From positions 124,001 to 188,000 of the forward strand of contig NZ_KQ465108.1 of the NCBI RefSeq assembly GCF_001308875.1: 64,000 nucleotides of DNA, in the 5' to 3' direction. This document shows, in pieces, positions 19,066 to 26,906 of the stretch. The notes under the pieces are model-generated. The model saw nothing but the letters and a program-made list of their open reading frames with translations. It was not told the DNA's origin and did no database searches. The position numbers and the translations under genes were made by a program. Source of the DNA: Lysinibacillus sp. ZYM-1 (GTDB lineage: Bacteria > Bacillota > Bacilli > Bacillales_A > Planococcaceae). Position 1 is the first letter of the stretch. Each line of letters opens with the position of its first letter.

Positions 19066-19175
19066 GCTATATCTCCTTAGTTGCCAGAATTCCTTACTAT
19101 TGTAACATGGTTCTATTAGATGGAAATGAATTTATGTTATATGGAAGAGAAATTTATGTATGGAGTAAGAAAAAT

Positions 19176-19859
19176 TTAATTTTTGTTTAATGAATCATGG
19201 TATCTTTTGAGCATCGTTGCAAATTGTTCGCGTGTTAAGAAATTTTGAGGATTAGAGCCATCGGTTATCCCTTTATTTCTTAACCATTCCCATGTAGTAT
19301 TATGTATTTTAGCAGCTTTTCTAGAAGGAATAATAGCTTGTTTTGTTTTTAATGTTTCTTCAAGTTCTTTAATTTTATTCAGTAATTCTGTATATTGTGA
19401 CATCGTCAACTCTCCTTTGCTAATTAAATTAGTATTTGCTTCATTCGTTAATGAAATATATTTCATAGGATCTATTGCATTTGGCTGGCCTTTATCCCAT
19501 TTTCCGTTATGTATTTCATAATGCAGATGTATACCAAATGCTCTGCCACTGTTACCCATTATCCCAATTTGTTGGCCTTGCTTCACACTTTGACCAACAC
19601 GAACACAATAAGAGTCTAAATGTGCATAATTCGTTTCGTATGTTTTGCCGTTAACGATATGTTTAATCATCACTACTTTTCCATAGCTACTTAAGACCTG
19701 GGCGCGACTTATTACACCAGCAGCACTAGCGTAAATTGGAACTTTTCCTGTTGAAGCAAGATCGACACCTTGATGCCACTCATTGCCATATCCGATATTT
19801 CTCCACCCAAATTTGCTCGTTAATCTTGCATTTTTTACTGGACAAATAAAATCTAGCAT
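19176..19859 (-). CDS. endolysin, M23 family metallopeptidase with C-terminal SLH-like segment
   Basis: The 227-aa protein has an M23 (lysostaphin-type) domain at about residues 5-130. The zinc-binding motifs are visible as WHQGVDLA (HxxxD) and HLHYEIHNG (HxH). A linker (MSQYTELLNKIKELEETLK) leads to a C-terminal segment, TTWEWLRNKGITDGSNPQNF, resembling the SLH-like wall-attachment end of Bacillus phage lysins. It should cut peptidoglycan cross-bridges when released by the holin, whose gene overlaps its start by 1 nt. It is the last gene of the late operon. Confidence 0.9.
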   Translation of the reverse strand: MLDFICPVKNARLTSKFGWRNIGYGNEWHQGVDLASTGKVPIYASAAGVISRAQVLSSYGKVVMIKHIVNGKTYETNYAHLDSYCVRVGQSVKQGQQIGIMGNSGRAFGIHLHYEIHNGKWDKGQPNAIDPMKYISLTNEANTNLISKGELTMSQYTELLNKIKELEETLKTKQAIIPSRKAAKIHNTTWEWLRNKGITDGSNPQNFLTREQFATMLKRYHDSLNKN

Positions 19860-20140
19860 TATTGATCATCTCGTTTCGGTTTTTTATACATTAAAGCGTG
19901 TGATGAATCACTTAAGCTAGCAGTAGTTGGATCTAAAACGGCATTATATGTACTTACAGCCATTAAGGCGATTACATATGGATTTGAAGCGGCGTTGACG
20001 AGTAGGGTCTTTACACTCGACCAGGTGGTTAAATCGGCGCCTGTAATACCGTAGTAGGCAAATAGGGGGGTAATAATCGATAATCCGACTGTAATCCAAA
20101 ATTGAGGATTATGGATGCGAACTTTCCAATTGATTTTCAT
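19859..20140 (-). CDS. phage holin (BhlB/SPP1-type)
   Basis: This 93-aa membrane protein has the phage_holin_1 pattern. An N-terminal KINWKVRIHNPQFWITV block leads into a first hydrophobic segment, a second follows (about 50-68), and a basic tail ends the protein (KKPKRDDQ). It would open the membrane for lysin release. The ATG at 20140 is preferred (AAAGGA about 10 nt upstream) over a TTG three codons earlier. It overlaps the endolysin gene by one base. Confidence 0.9.
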   Translation of the reverse strand: MKINWKVRIHNPQFWITVGLSIITPLFAYYGITGADLTTWSSVKTLLVNAASNPYVIALMAVSTYNAVLDPTTASLSDSSHALMYKKPKRDDQ

Positions 20141-20157
20141 AAAGATCAAATCCTTTC

Positions 20158-20571
20158 TTAGAGACCTAATTTAAATAATATCCATGCACTTAAAACTATT
20201 GTTGGCAGTAAAATCCACCATATAAGATACTTATACATAATTTCATTGAATGAAATTGTCCCCTTGCTTGTTTCGGTTTTTAAATCTTCCTCGATTCCAT
20301 CAACACGGTTACTAATATTTTTTACATTATTTTGTAATTCATCCTGAGACAAATTCAATTTAGTTAGGTTTAAATTTATGTTATTAAAAGTTTTATCCAT
20401 TTTATTTAATTGTATTTGTTGATTTTTATTCATTTCTTGCTGTTGTTCAGATACAATTGTTAAGCGGTAAAGTAACTCTTTATCTTTTTCTAAGTTAGTG
20501 AGTTTATTACCTTGATTTTTTAACTCTGTTTCTATACTTGCTAATCGTTCTCCAATTTTTTCATTCTCCAA
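20158..20571 (-). CDS. coiled-coil membrane protein of the lysis cassette (XhlA-like architecture)
   Basis: The 137-aa protein is a long coiled coil (about residues 1-105, heptads such as LASIETELKNQGNKLTNLEK) ended by one membrane helix (IWWILLPTIVLSAWILF). This layout resembles XhlA-type holin-associated proteins or tail-accessory proteins. It lies 17 nt before the holin gene and downstream of a terminator-like hairpin, so holin, endolysin and this gene form a discrete lysis cassette. Homology to XhlA is not certain. Confidence 0.7.
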   Translation of the reverse strand: MENEKIGERLASIETELKNQGNKLTNLEKDKELLYRLTIVSEQQQEMNKNQQIQLNKMDKTFNNINLNLTKLNLSQDELQNNVKNISNRVDGIEEDLKTETSKGTISFNEIMYKYLIWWILLPTIVLSAWILFKLGL

Positions 20572-20589
20572 TGTATCACCAACTTTTAT

Positions 20590-20645
20590 TAAAATAATAA
20601 AAGAGTAGGGGAGAATGAACTCACCTACTCAAAAATGAAATTTAG
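20590..20645 (-). terminator. terminator between fibre genes and lysis cassette
   Basis: On the minus strand GAGTAGG (20640-20634) and CCTACTC (20609-20603) pair, followed by TTTTATTATTTT. Full termination would cut off lysis genes from the fibre operon, so it is either leaky or the lysis cassette has its own promoter. Confidence 0.6.
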
Positions 20646-20961
20646 GGTTTATTAAAATTTATGTGCTTTATAAACCTTTTAGACTATTCTTAAATCAAAC
20701 ATTATTTATACTAGTGGATTACCGAGAGAGTCTGGTTTAACCTCTAATTTCTCAATAATAGCTTTTGCTAGTGATTCGATTGAATTTACTATAATTAACA
20801 TAACGCTCAATTTCTTTTTTTTAAAATTAGACTTTCCATTATTTACTGAACAATATGGAACTCAGTATCTACATATCTATAAATGTTGATATATCAGCAA
20901 TTATCAGCAAAGCGTTTTATCTACAAATGTTCAGTAAAAATCAGAATAAAAAAGCACCGCA
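20646..20961. other. degenerate region upstream of the lysis cassette
   Basis: I see no intact gene. A 31-codon minus-strand frame at 20706-20801 (MLIIVNSIESLAKAIIEKL...) looks like a leftover C-terminus. A 16-bp near-palindrome, TGTTGATATATCAGCA, lies at 20884-20899 and could be a regulator site for the lysis genes. Confidence 0.4.
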
Positions 20962-21125
20962 TTAACGGCGCTTTCTTTCCTCTTTGATTCTTTCGAGTTC
21001 CTTTTGATCTTCAATGAACTCTTTCATTTGCTGCTTAACCCATGGCGATACTTTGATGTCATGCTTAGCAGCATACTTGCATCCTCATATACTTCTGCTT
21101 CAAGTGTGATATTGTGTCGTGTCAT
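20962..21125 (-). pseudogene. frameshifted small phage gene remnant
   Basis: From an ATG at 21125 the frame reads MTRHNITLEAEVYEDA. Continuity then requires a shift to a second frame reading KYAAKHDIKVSPWVKQQM...KEERKRR and a stop at 20962. Both halves have coding character on the minus strand, so a small indel near 21076 is likely. The intact product would be about 54 aa and basic at its end. I do not recognise it. Confidence 0.55.
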
Positions 21126-21201
21126 TGCAGCCAATGTAGTCACTATATTGTCATAGGATGATATCAACACACATTCATACATATCGCACGATATGGAGCT
21201 T

Positions 21202-21366
21202 TTAAATACCTACTTCAGCCAATAGGATATTATCCTCGACAGCAATACAATAATCTTGATTTGTAATGTCATCAATAACATACACTTTTTCTGTTTTTGG
21301 ATTAAGACCACCTTTCAAAATACGTTCAGCTACAATTTTTACTCCTACTTGATTAACTGTATTCAT
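21202..21366 (-). CDS. small fibre-cassette protein, copy 1
   Basis: This 54-aa protein (MNTVNQVGVKIVAERILKGG...) begins at an ATG overlapping the previous stop by one base (TAATG), which implies translational coupling. It is a close paralogue of the 52-aa protein at 24668-24826. The shared core is GGLNPKTEKVYVIDDITNQD. The function is unknown. Its strict position after each fibre/partner pair suggests a fibre-linked role. Confidence 0.7.
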   Translation of the reverse strand: MNTVNQVGVKIVAERILKGGLNPKTEKVYVIDDITNQDYCIAVEDNILLAEVGI

Positions 21367-21656
21367 TATAAAATCCCTCCAATTTCATTGTCTGTTTGAA
21401 GCAATAAAGTATCTTCAAGTTCTCGAATACGTTTTTGTTCATCTGTTTCTTGTAAAGAGATTGTTTCAATGATGGCATTACCGTCACTGTCAATACCTTT
21501 AATAAGGTGAGTTATCGGGTCAAATTCATCAAACGGAATGTCAACAAACACTAACAGCTCTTTTGACCTCTCTAAAGCATCTCCTTCCATACGATGAAGA
21601 ACAGTAACGACATTCTTACTATTTTCTTCGTATATAATCCGTGTACCTACCTTCAT
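21366..21656 (-). CDS. fibre partner protein, copy 1 (possible fibre chaperone)
   Basis: The 96-aa protein starts MKVGTRIIYEENSKN and ends RIRELEDTLLLQTDNEIGGIL. The end is nearly identical to that of the 97-aa protein at 24826-25119. The middle is diverged. Small proteins of this kind encoded just after a fibre gene often assist fibre folding or assembly, but that role is inferred. The start at 21656 has AAAGGAGG upstream. Its first codons lie after the end of the fibre gene ending at 21676. Confidence 0.7.
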   Translation of the reverse strand: MKVGTRIIYEENSKNVVTVLHRMEGDALERSKELLVFVDIPFDEFDPITHLIKGIDSDGNAIIETISLQETDEQKRIRELEDTLLLQTDNEIGGIL

Positions 21657-21675
21657 ATGCTCGCTACCTCCTTTA

Positions 21676-23082
21676 TTATCCAAATGCGAACCAACGATAG
21701 GCACCTTCTGACCTACTGTTGTATGTCATAGACACAGTCATTTCAAAGCCTAGATAGTTGGAAACAAATGCTGGACTAGCAGCTAATAGACTACCTGTTT
21801 CGTTGTACGTGAAAAAATTTATATAAGCGTTAGCATTATTACTGAAGAATACATTCGACGGTGCCCATATAGACTTAAACTCGTTATTATTATTGTTTTC
21901 TTTAGATATGAATATAGCTGTCGGATTGAATGATAGCCCTGTCACAATAATTCTTGCCCTCCCTGAAACATTGGAAGCATAAGCAATCCCGCTAGCTTCT
22001 TTACGACCTTTAGGAATAAGACGGATATTGTTTGCCATATTCAGAAACGTTTCAACTGGCGAGGTATAAATATCCATGTCAGAGATGGCACTCGCCACTA
22101 ATGTCTTTCCATCACTGACAGAGGACTTTAAATCTTGAATTGTAAACCAAGCGTTATCATGTCCAACGAACCTAATGTCTTTCTGACCTAGTAATTGCAT
22201 CACAGGTTTTTGATCTAGGTCAAGGGAAACACCAAAGTTATTAGCTCCTGCTGCATTGTAGTACATTTCAAAGTATTTAGTTGCATCAGGCGTGCTTAAA
22301 GTTGGTGTCAGAGTAACTTTAGGAATACTTTTATTTATCTTTAAGTCTCCTGTCATCGTGTCACCTGACGCTTTTATAAATGATGCCCTCTGCGGAGTCC
22401 ACGGATAGCCTAGTTCAGTTGCAGAACCTGTGTCAACAATTTCGTGCGTTGCTTGACTTACTGCTTGGAACATATCGCTGCCAGTAGTACCGCATATCTC
22501 AATTTTTATAGATACTGGGTTTTTTGCGTCAGGAGCTTTAAAGATAGGTATAGCTATAGCTGTATCATTGTGAACGATGTCTCTTATAAAATATAATTTT
22601 GCAAAATCATTTGAAATGACTTGAATGTTCTTTTCGTAATACGTCATAGTATTTCCTGACTTACGAAGGCTGTGGACTACGATTGCACCTCCAACAGCCT
22701 TAGAGTTAACCCACTCAGAAGTGTAAGTAACTTTAATAATTCCAGAGAAGTTAGTAAAAGGAAAAGTTACTTGCCAAAATTCCGCAGTGTTAATTGTATA
22801 CCAGTCATTAGTGTCAATGTAGTACACTACCTCTACTGATGTGGCACCTAAGTTAGTAATATTAGTATCATTATAAGTACTTTTTTGCCATGAGTTATCA
22901 ATTTTAGGTTTCATTTGTTCTGATTGTTCAGAAACTTCAGACTGTAATGTAGTTAAATTATCACTTATTATATTCACATCATTAGTATCAGCTTTTTCAG
23001 CAACTTGATTTTCTAAATTTATGAATTTCTGTTTCATACTTTCATTTAAATTACCATAAGTAATTTTATTACCATTATACAC
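21676..23082 (-). CDS. tail fibre/receptor-binding protein, cassette copy 1
   Basis: The 468-aa protein starts at GTG with AAAGGAG 8 nt upstream. Residues 1-65 (MYNGNKITYGNLNESMKQKF, then a coiled coil) are almost the same as in the 482-aa fibre. The middle (FWQVTFPFTNFSGIIKVTYTS...) and an SVSDGKTLVASAIS...NMANNI block are diverged versions of domains in the 482- and 1158-aa fibres. The C-terminal ~120 residues are beta-rich and unique. It would trimerise through the N-terminal coil and bind a cell-surface receptor through its tip. Confidence 0.8.
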   Translation of the reverse strand: MYNGNKITYGNLNESMKQKFINLENQVAEKADTNDVNIISDNLTTLQSEVSEQSEQMKPKIDNSWQKSTYNDTNITNLGATSVEVVYYIDTNDWYTINTAEFWQVTFPFTNFSGIIKVTYTSEWVNSKAVGGAIVVHSLRKSGNTMTYYEKNIQVISNDFAKLYFIRDIVHNDTAIAIPIFKAPDAKNPVSIKIEICGTTGSDMFQAVSQATHEIVDTGSATELGYPWTPQRASFIKASGDTMTGDLKINKSIPKVTLTPTLSTPDATKYFEMYYNAAGANNFGVSLDLDQKPVMQLLGQKDIRFVGHDNAWFTIQDLKSSVSDGKTLVASAISDMDIYTSPVETFLNMANNIRLIPKGRKEASGIAYASNVSGRARIIVTGLSFNPTAIFISKENNNNNEFKSIWAPSNVFFSNNANAYINFFTYNETGSLLAASPAFVSNYLGFEMTVSMTYNSRSEGAYRWFAFG

Positions 23083-23143
23083 ATCATCAACTCCTTTAAA
23101 AACATGCTACCAAATATGAGTAGAGTTTAAATAAAATGACACT
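22890..23143 (-). repeat. duplicated 5' fibre segment with leader, copy 1
   Basis: This stretch (fibre codons 1 to about 64 plus ribosome-binding site and about 60 bp of leader) is highly similar to 26388-26641 in the same orientation. The two copies are about 3.5 kb apart. It includes a shared GTG start and identical ribosome-binding site. Confidence 0.75.
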
Positions 23144-23144
23144 T

Positions 23145-23321
23145 TTAATCATTTACTAATGTAGAAATCTCACGCTCTGAAATCTCTAACTCTACATAAT
23201 GTTGCAACTTAGTTGGTTTAACATCCGCAACCGTCCGAACTTCTCCCATTACACTTGTAGCATAAGCTTTAACCAATCGTTTTTGGACTAATGTCAATCC
23301 TTCAAGATGTGCTTCTGTCAT
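23145..23321 (-). CDS. small tail-operon protein (58 aa)
   Basis: MTEAHLEGLTLVQKRLVKAY opens a 58-aa frame whose ATG overlaps the previous gene's TGA (ATGA). Small proteins in this position (XkdX-like or CD1375-like) follow fibre genes in many Gram-positive phages. I cannot assign a family with confidence. Confidence 0.6.
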   Translation of the reverse strand: MTEAHLEGLTLVQKRLVKAYATSVMGEVRTVADVKPTKLQHYVELEISEREISTLVND

Positions 23322-23641
23322 TGTATAACCTCCAGTTCTGTAAGCATAGTCACTATCTTAATTTCTAGCTCTGCATTAGCAATTTCGTTCGGTGAAGGCT
23401 TTAATGATTCTAGTAATTGTTGTGCTTCACGTTCGTTTTTTTCTTCTTCTGTTTCACCTTCAATCCACTGTGTACCATCCCATTTTATTTTCTGGAATGG
23501 CAACTGGTGACCCAATTCGTTGGTAGGCAGTGGTTTTCCTACATATATTCCATCATCTGGAGTTAGTTCATCTTCCAGTAGGAATATTTCTTCTCCATAT
23601 AGCATAAACCCATTTTCATCTATTTTATATAATGTCCTCAT
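23318..23641 (-). CDS. fibre partner protein (107 aa)
   Basis: The 107-aa acidic protein begins MRTLYKIDENGFMLYGEEIF. It contains PLPTNELGHQLPFQKIKWDGTQWIEGETEEEK, a pattern resembling XkdW/YomR-type small tail proteins (W-D-G-x-x-W). The rest is charged helix. It follows the 317-aa fibre by 14 nt and is translationally coupled to the 58-aa gene. It is probably the assembly partner of that fibre, which is inferred from position. Confidence 0.65.
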   Translation of the reverse strand: MRTLYKIDENGFMLYGEEIFLLEDELTPDDGIYVGKPLPTNELGHQLPFQKIKWDGTQWIEGETEEEKNEREAQQLLESLKPSPNEIANAELEIKIVTMLTELEVIQ

Positions 23642-23655
23642 AAGAAAATCACCCC

Positions 23656-24609
23656 TTATTTGAATGATGAGGCAATAAAGATGTTGTGTTGAATATTGGA
23701 CGATGTTATATATATATCGCCACTACCATATATCGATATTACTGCCCCTTGCGGACTTACAGACCCAGATGCTGTAGTTACAACTCCGAAGTACATAGAA
23801 TATGTTTGAACTGGTCTATATCCAGCTGGTATCGTTCCTATTTTTGTTCCACCTGTCCTAGTGCCACCATAGATATCTAAATACAGTGTCAACATGTTAT
23901 TGTCTTCCCTCGTTATCTGTGCAAGCCCTTGCCACCCAGATATTAATGGAATATTGATTGTATATACATCCTTGGTTGATTTGCTATCAACTTGCGTCTG
24001 CAATGCCGCAACTTTGGCATCTACCTTACCAACAGCACCATATGATGGGAGAATATATGGATTGTTCGCCAAATCTGTTCCACCCTCGTACGAGGAAACC
24101 CATTGGACGCCTATTACTGTGAAATATAGACCGTCATATACCAGTTGATATACACGACCACCCTGTAATTCACCAGCGTTTTGGACCGCAGCTGCATATG
24201 TTTGGAATATAAAACTTTTTACACCCATGCCATTGATATTTAGGCTAGCCGCACCTTGTTTATTGTTCTCCAATAATTTTAATAATATTGTAAGTCCAGG
24301 TTTATATGCTGTCACATCTGGGATGTTCACATCATATGTTGTAGTTCCAGCAGTCTGTCTAGCTTCGACGTAGTATGAAGTGGACGCCACTGCAGACGCT
24401 ATGCCAGTTGCTGGGTCAACTTTAATTGTCTTACCATCTGGCTTGATATGACCTAAATTTTCAGTAGTTGCAATTTTAGCCAAATGTTCAGTAACTTCTG
24501 TTTTATTGTTTGTGACTGTTTGCCTTATCCCTGATAAATCTGTATCTATTTTCTGTTGCAAGGATGGGGACAGCTTATCCCACGTTGTTTGATTTCCTTT
24601 ATAAGTCAA
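23656..24609 (-). CDS. tail fibre protein (317 aa)
   Basis: The N-terminus (MTYKGNQTTWDKLSPSLQQKID) is an analogue of the MYNGNKITY start in the paralogous fibres. It is followed by a short coiled coil. NIPDVTAYKPGLTILLKLLENNKQGAASLNINGMGVKSF resembles domains of receptor-binding proteins. The last ~110 residues are beta-rich (GGTRTGGTKIGTIPAGYRPVQT), typical of phage tip domains. It is a fourth, distinct fibre, probably of different specificity. Confidence 0.78.
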   Translation of the reverse strand: MTYKGNQTTWDKLSPSLQQKIDTDLSGIRQTVTNNKTEVTEHLAKIATTENLGHIKPDGKTIKVDPATGIASAVASTSYYVEARQTAGTTTYDVNIPDVTAYKPGLTILLKLLENNKQGAASLNINGMGVKSFIFQTYAAAVQNAGELQGGRVYQLVYDGLYFTVIGVQWVSSYEGGTDLANNPYILPSYGAVGKVDAKVAALQTQVDSKSTKDVYTINIPLISGWQGLAQITREDNNMLTLYLDIYGGTRTGGTKIGTIPAGYRPVQTYSMYFGVVTTASGSVSPQGAVISIYGSGDIYITSSNIQHNIFIASSFK

Positions 24610-24667
24610 TGTATTATTCTCCTTTCATGCAAAATAAAAAGCATCCTATTAAGTTAGGACACTTGTT

Positions 24668-24826
24668 TTATACGCCTACAGTATTTGCTAGGATATAATC
24701 ATCGACAGCAACACGGTAATCTTGATTTGTGATGTCATCAATAACATACACTTTTTCAGTTTTTGGATTAAGACCACCATTTAAAATACGTACAGCCGCA
24801 ATTTTTACCACTACTTGATTTACCAT
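24668..24826 (-). CDS. small fibre-cassette protein, copy 2
   Basis: This 52-aa protein (MVNQVVVKIAAVRILNGG...) is a paralogue of the 54-aa protein at 21202-21366 and is coupled to the previous gene in the same way (TAATG). Nucleotide identity between the copies is high across the middle 100 bp. The function is unknown. Confidence 0.7.
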   Translation of the reverse strand: MVNQVVVKIAAVRILNGGLNPKTEKVYVIDDITNQDYRVAVDDYILANTVGV

Positions 24827-25119
24827 TATAATATCCCTCCAATTTCTGTATCTGTTTGCAATAATAAAGTATCCTCTAATTCACGGATGCGTCTTTGTTC
24901 CTCTGTTTCTGTATTAATTTCCTCAAGCACAGGCTCCTGTGTTTCTATATCAACGCTAAAAATTTTATGTTTTTTAAAATCAATAGCGCCATACTTTAGG
25001 TCGATGCTACTTAGTTTTTTTATTTCTTTGCGTTCTAGCACATTACCCCTCATCTCACCCAAGATGTGTATGATTTCACCGTCTTGGTCGAATATTATTC
25101 TACACCCTACTTGATTCAT
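24826..25119 (-). CDS. fibre partner protein, copy 2 (possible fibre chaperone)
   Basis: The 97-aa protein (MNQVGCRIIFDQDGEIIHI...) ends in RIRELEDTLLLQTDTEIGGIL, matching the partner protein at 21366-21656. The middle is diverged, so it probably co-varies with its own fibre. It follows the 482-aa fibre by 11 nt. Confidence 0.7.
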   Translation of the reverse strand: MNQVGCRIIFDQDGEIIHILGEMRGNVLERKEIKKLSSIDLKYGAIDFKKHKIFSVDIETQEPVLEEINTETEEQRRIRELEDTLLLQTDTEIGGIL

Positions 25120-25130
25120 TATTTCACATC

Positions 25131-26579
25131 CTATTCATACGCTTGATACTCATATAATACACTGCCATTGTCGTCTGTTTGTAACCAGAAAGAACTACCA
25201 TCCCATGCGCTACCACCTGCTGAATATACAGTATTGTACATTCCTTTATAAAATTTAAGGTCATTACCTACCACACCGATTTCTGCATAGACTGACCACC
25301 AATCATAGTTCCTGCGCTTACATAATACTGTACGTGGCTGAAACCCCAATCCTGTTAATCTAATAAAACTCCCTACATAACCAGGTCGATTAGTCACAGA
25401 ATATGCGTCACCTTCTGCAAATTTCTTACCTGTACTAACCTTACCAATATTAGCAGCCATCGTCGCAAACTCTGTTGTTGCCGATGTTGGCACACCTTTT
25501 TGGGTAATGGCGTTTGCGACTTGAGATTTACCATTACTTACAGATTGAAAAAGCAAAATAGGGGAAATCTCAACCCACGCACCCCATGTACCATCAATTT
25601 TTCTTCTTTCGTACTCTCTGTTATCGCCATTACCTGCAAAGGAAATGACCTTTTGAACTATCCATAGCTCGTTATGAACTATGTTGAACCCCATATGCCA
25701 TGTAGTTGTAGGTGCATTAGGAGTGTTTTCACCGCCCATGTACATACCGTTCTTTGTAAGAGTGTTCCAATCAGAGACGCCAACACATGCATCAGCAAAA
25801 CGTGAAAACAGACTACTATTCGTGGAGTTCCACTTATCTAAATCTGCACCTGTAGGTATTCTACTTGTCTGTGGTGTCCACGGGTATCCGTTAGCTGTAG
25901 GATCACCTTTATCCCAAACAGTTATATGTGCTTCATTCAACACTTGGAAAGCACTTTTATTAGAGAATGTATATCCTTGAAATTCTAACTTAATAATAAA
26001 AGGATTGTTTGCGGCTGGAGATCGGTTTAACATTAAAGCAATAGTACCGTTTTCAGGATTTATATACGGTTTGTGTATATAAAAGTCTTTAGCAAATGCA
26101 GGTGTTACTGTTTCTAGTACATAGTCGTTAAGTTTTTCTCCTTGACCCACGTAATTAGCTATCCTATATAATACAGTAGCTCCACCGTTGGATTCTGAAC
26201 CGCCCCAATAGGATGTGTAAGTAGCTCTTATTAATCCTGAAAAACCACTACCTACAGGAATAACTATATCTAATTGTTCAACGTTACCTGTATTCTTCCA
26301 GTCTGATTGATTGACAAGTAATACCTTTTCTGCTGTAAAGTTACCCATGTTACTGATTGTTACGTTATTTTCTTTGTTTCTTTGCCATGAGTTATCAATT
26401 TTAGGATTCATTACTGTCAATTGTTCAGTAACTTCAGACTGTAATGTATTTAAATTATCACTTACTATTTTCACATCATTAGTGTCAGCCTTTTCAGCAA
26501 TTTGATTTTCTAAATTTGTGAATTTCTGTTTTGTACTTTCATTTAAATTATCATAAGTAATTTTATTACCATTATACAC
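25131..26579 (-). CDS. tail fibre with pyocin-knob-like domain, cassette copy 2
   Basis: The 482-aa protein starts at GTG. Residues 1-65 match the 468-aa fibre, and the next ~170 residues share the beta domain found in all three large fibres. At about 250-335 a pyocin-knob-like segment occurs (SDWNTLTKNGMYMGGENTP ... WHMGFNIVH ... RRKIDGTWGAWVEI). An NGKSQVANAITQKGVPT block and a unique C-terminal tip follow. Knob domains occur in R/F-pyocin and phage fibres. It would mediate receptor binding. Confidence 0.82.
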   Translation of the reverse strand: MYNGNKITYDNLNESTKQKFTNLENQIAEKADTNDVKIVSDNLNTLQSEVTEQLTVMNPKIDNSWQRNKENNVTISNMGNFTAEKVLLVNQSDWKNTGNVEQLDIVIPVGSGFSGLIRATYTSYWGGSESNGGATVLYRIANYVGQGEKLNDYVLETVTPAFAKDFYIHKPYINPENGTIALMLNRSPAANNPFIIKLEFQGYTFSNKSAFQVLNEAHITVWDKGDPTANGYPWTPQTSRIPTGADLDKWNSTNSSLFSRFADACVGVSDWNTLTKNGMYMGGENTPNAPTTTWHMGFNIVHNELWIVQKVISFAGNGDNREYERRKIDGTWGAWVEISPILLFQSVSNGKSQVANAITQKGVPTSATTEFATMAANIGKVSTGKKFAEGDAYSVTNRPGYVGSFIRLTGLGFQPRTVLCKRRNYDWWSVYAEIGVVGNDLKFYKGMYNTVYSAGGSAWDGSSFWLQTDDNGSVLYEYQAYE

Positions 26580-26641
26580 ATCATCAACTCCTTTAATAAC
26601 GCGCTACTAAATATGAGAAGAGCTTAAATAAAATGACACTA
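26388..26641 (-). repeat. duplicated 5' fibre segment with leader, copy 2
   Basis: Partner of 22890-23143, in the same orientation, covering the shared fibre N-terminus, GTG start, ribosome-binding site and leader. Direct repeats of this size could recombine and delete the DNA between them. Confidence 0.75.
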
Positions 26642-26893
26642 TTATTTGCATCTGTCTAATAAAAGATTATCTTCTTCTAATTGTTTAATGCGAAGTGGCA
26701 CTTCTGTTGGCTGTGTAGGATACGCCTAGAAAACAGGCTCTTTCGTTTCAGGATTGATTGAAGCTATGAAATACTTCATAGGGTAATAGGACTTCACTTC
26801 TAAGTCTACATAATCAACCTGACCTGTTTCCCATAGTTTTACACCTGTTTTAGAGTCGTAAAATACTCTGTTCCCTAAATGATAAACTGTCAT
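26642..26893 (-). pseudogene. fibre partner gene interrupted by an amber codon
   Basis: The frame starts MTVYHLGNRVFYDSKTGVKL at 26893 and runs 55 codons to a TAG at 26726-26728. The same frame then continues with convincing coding sequence (AYPTQPTEVPLRIKQLEEDN) to a TAA at 26642. The uninterrupted protein would be 83 aa and sits right after the 1158-aa fibre, the place of a partner gene. One base change explains it. A shortened 55-aa product may still be made. Confidence 0.6.
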
Positions 26894-26906
26894 AGAATTT
26901 CCCTCC

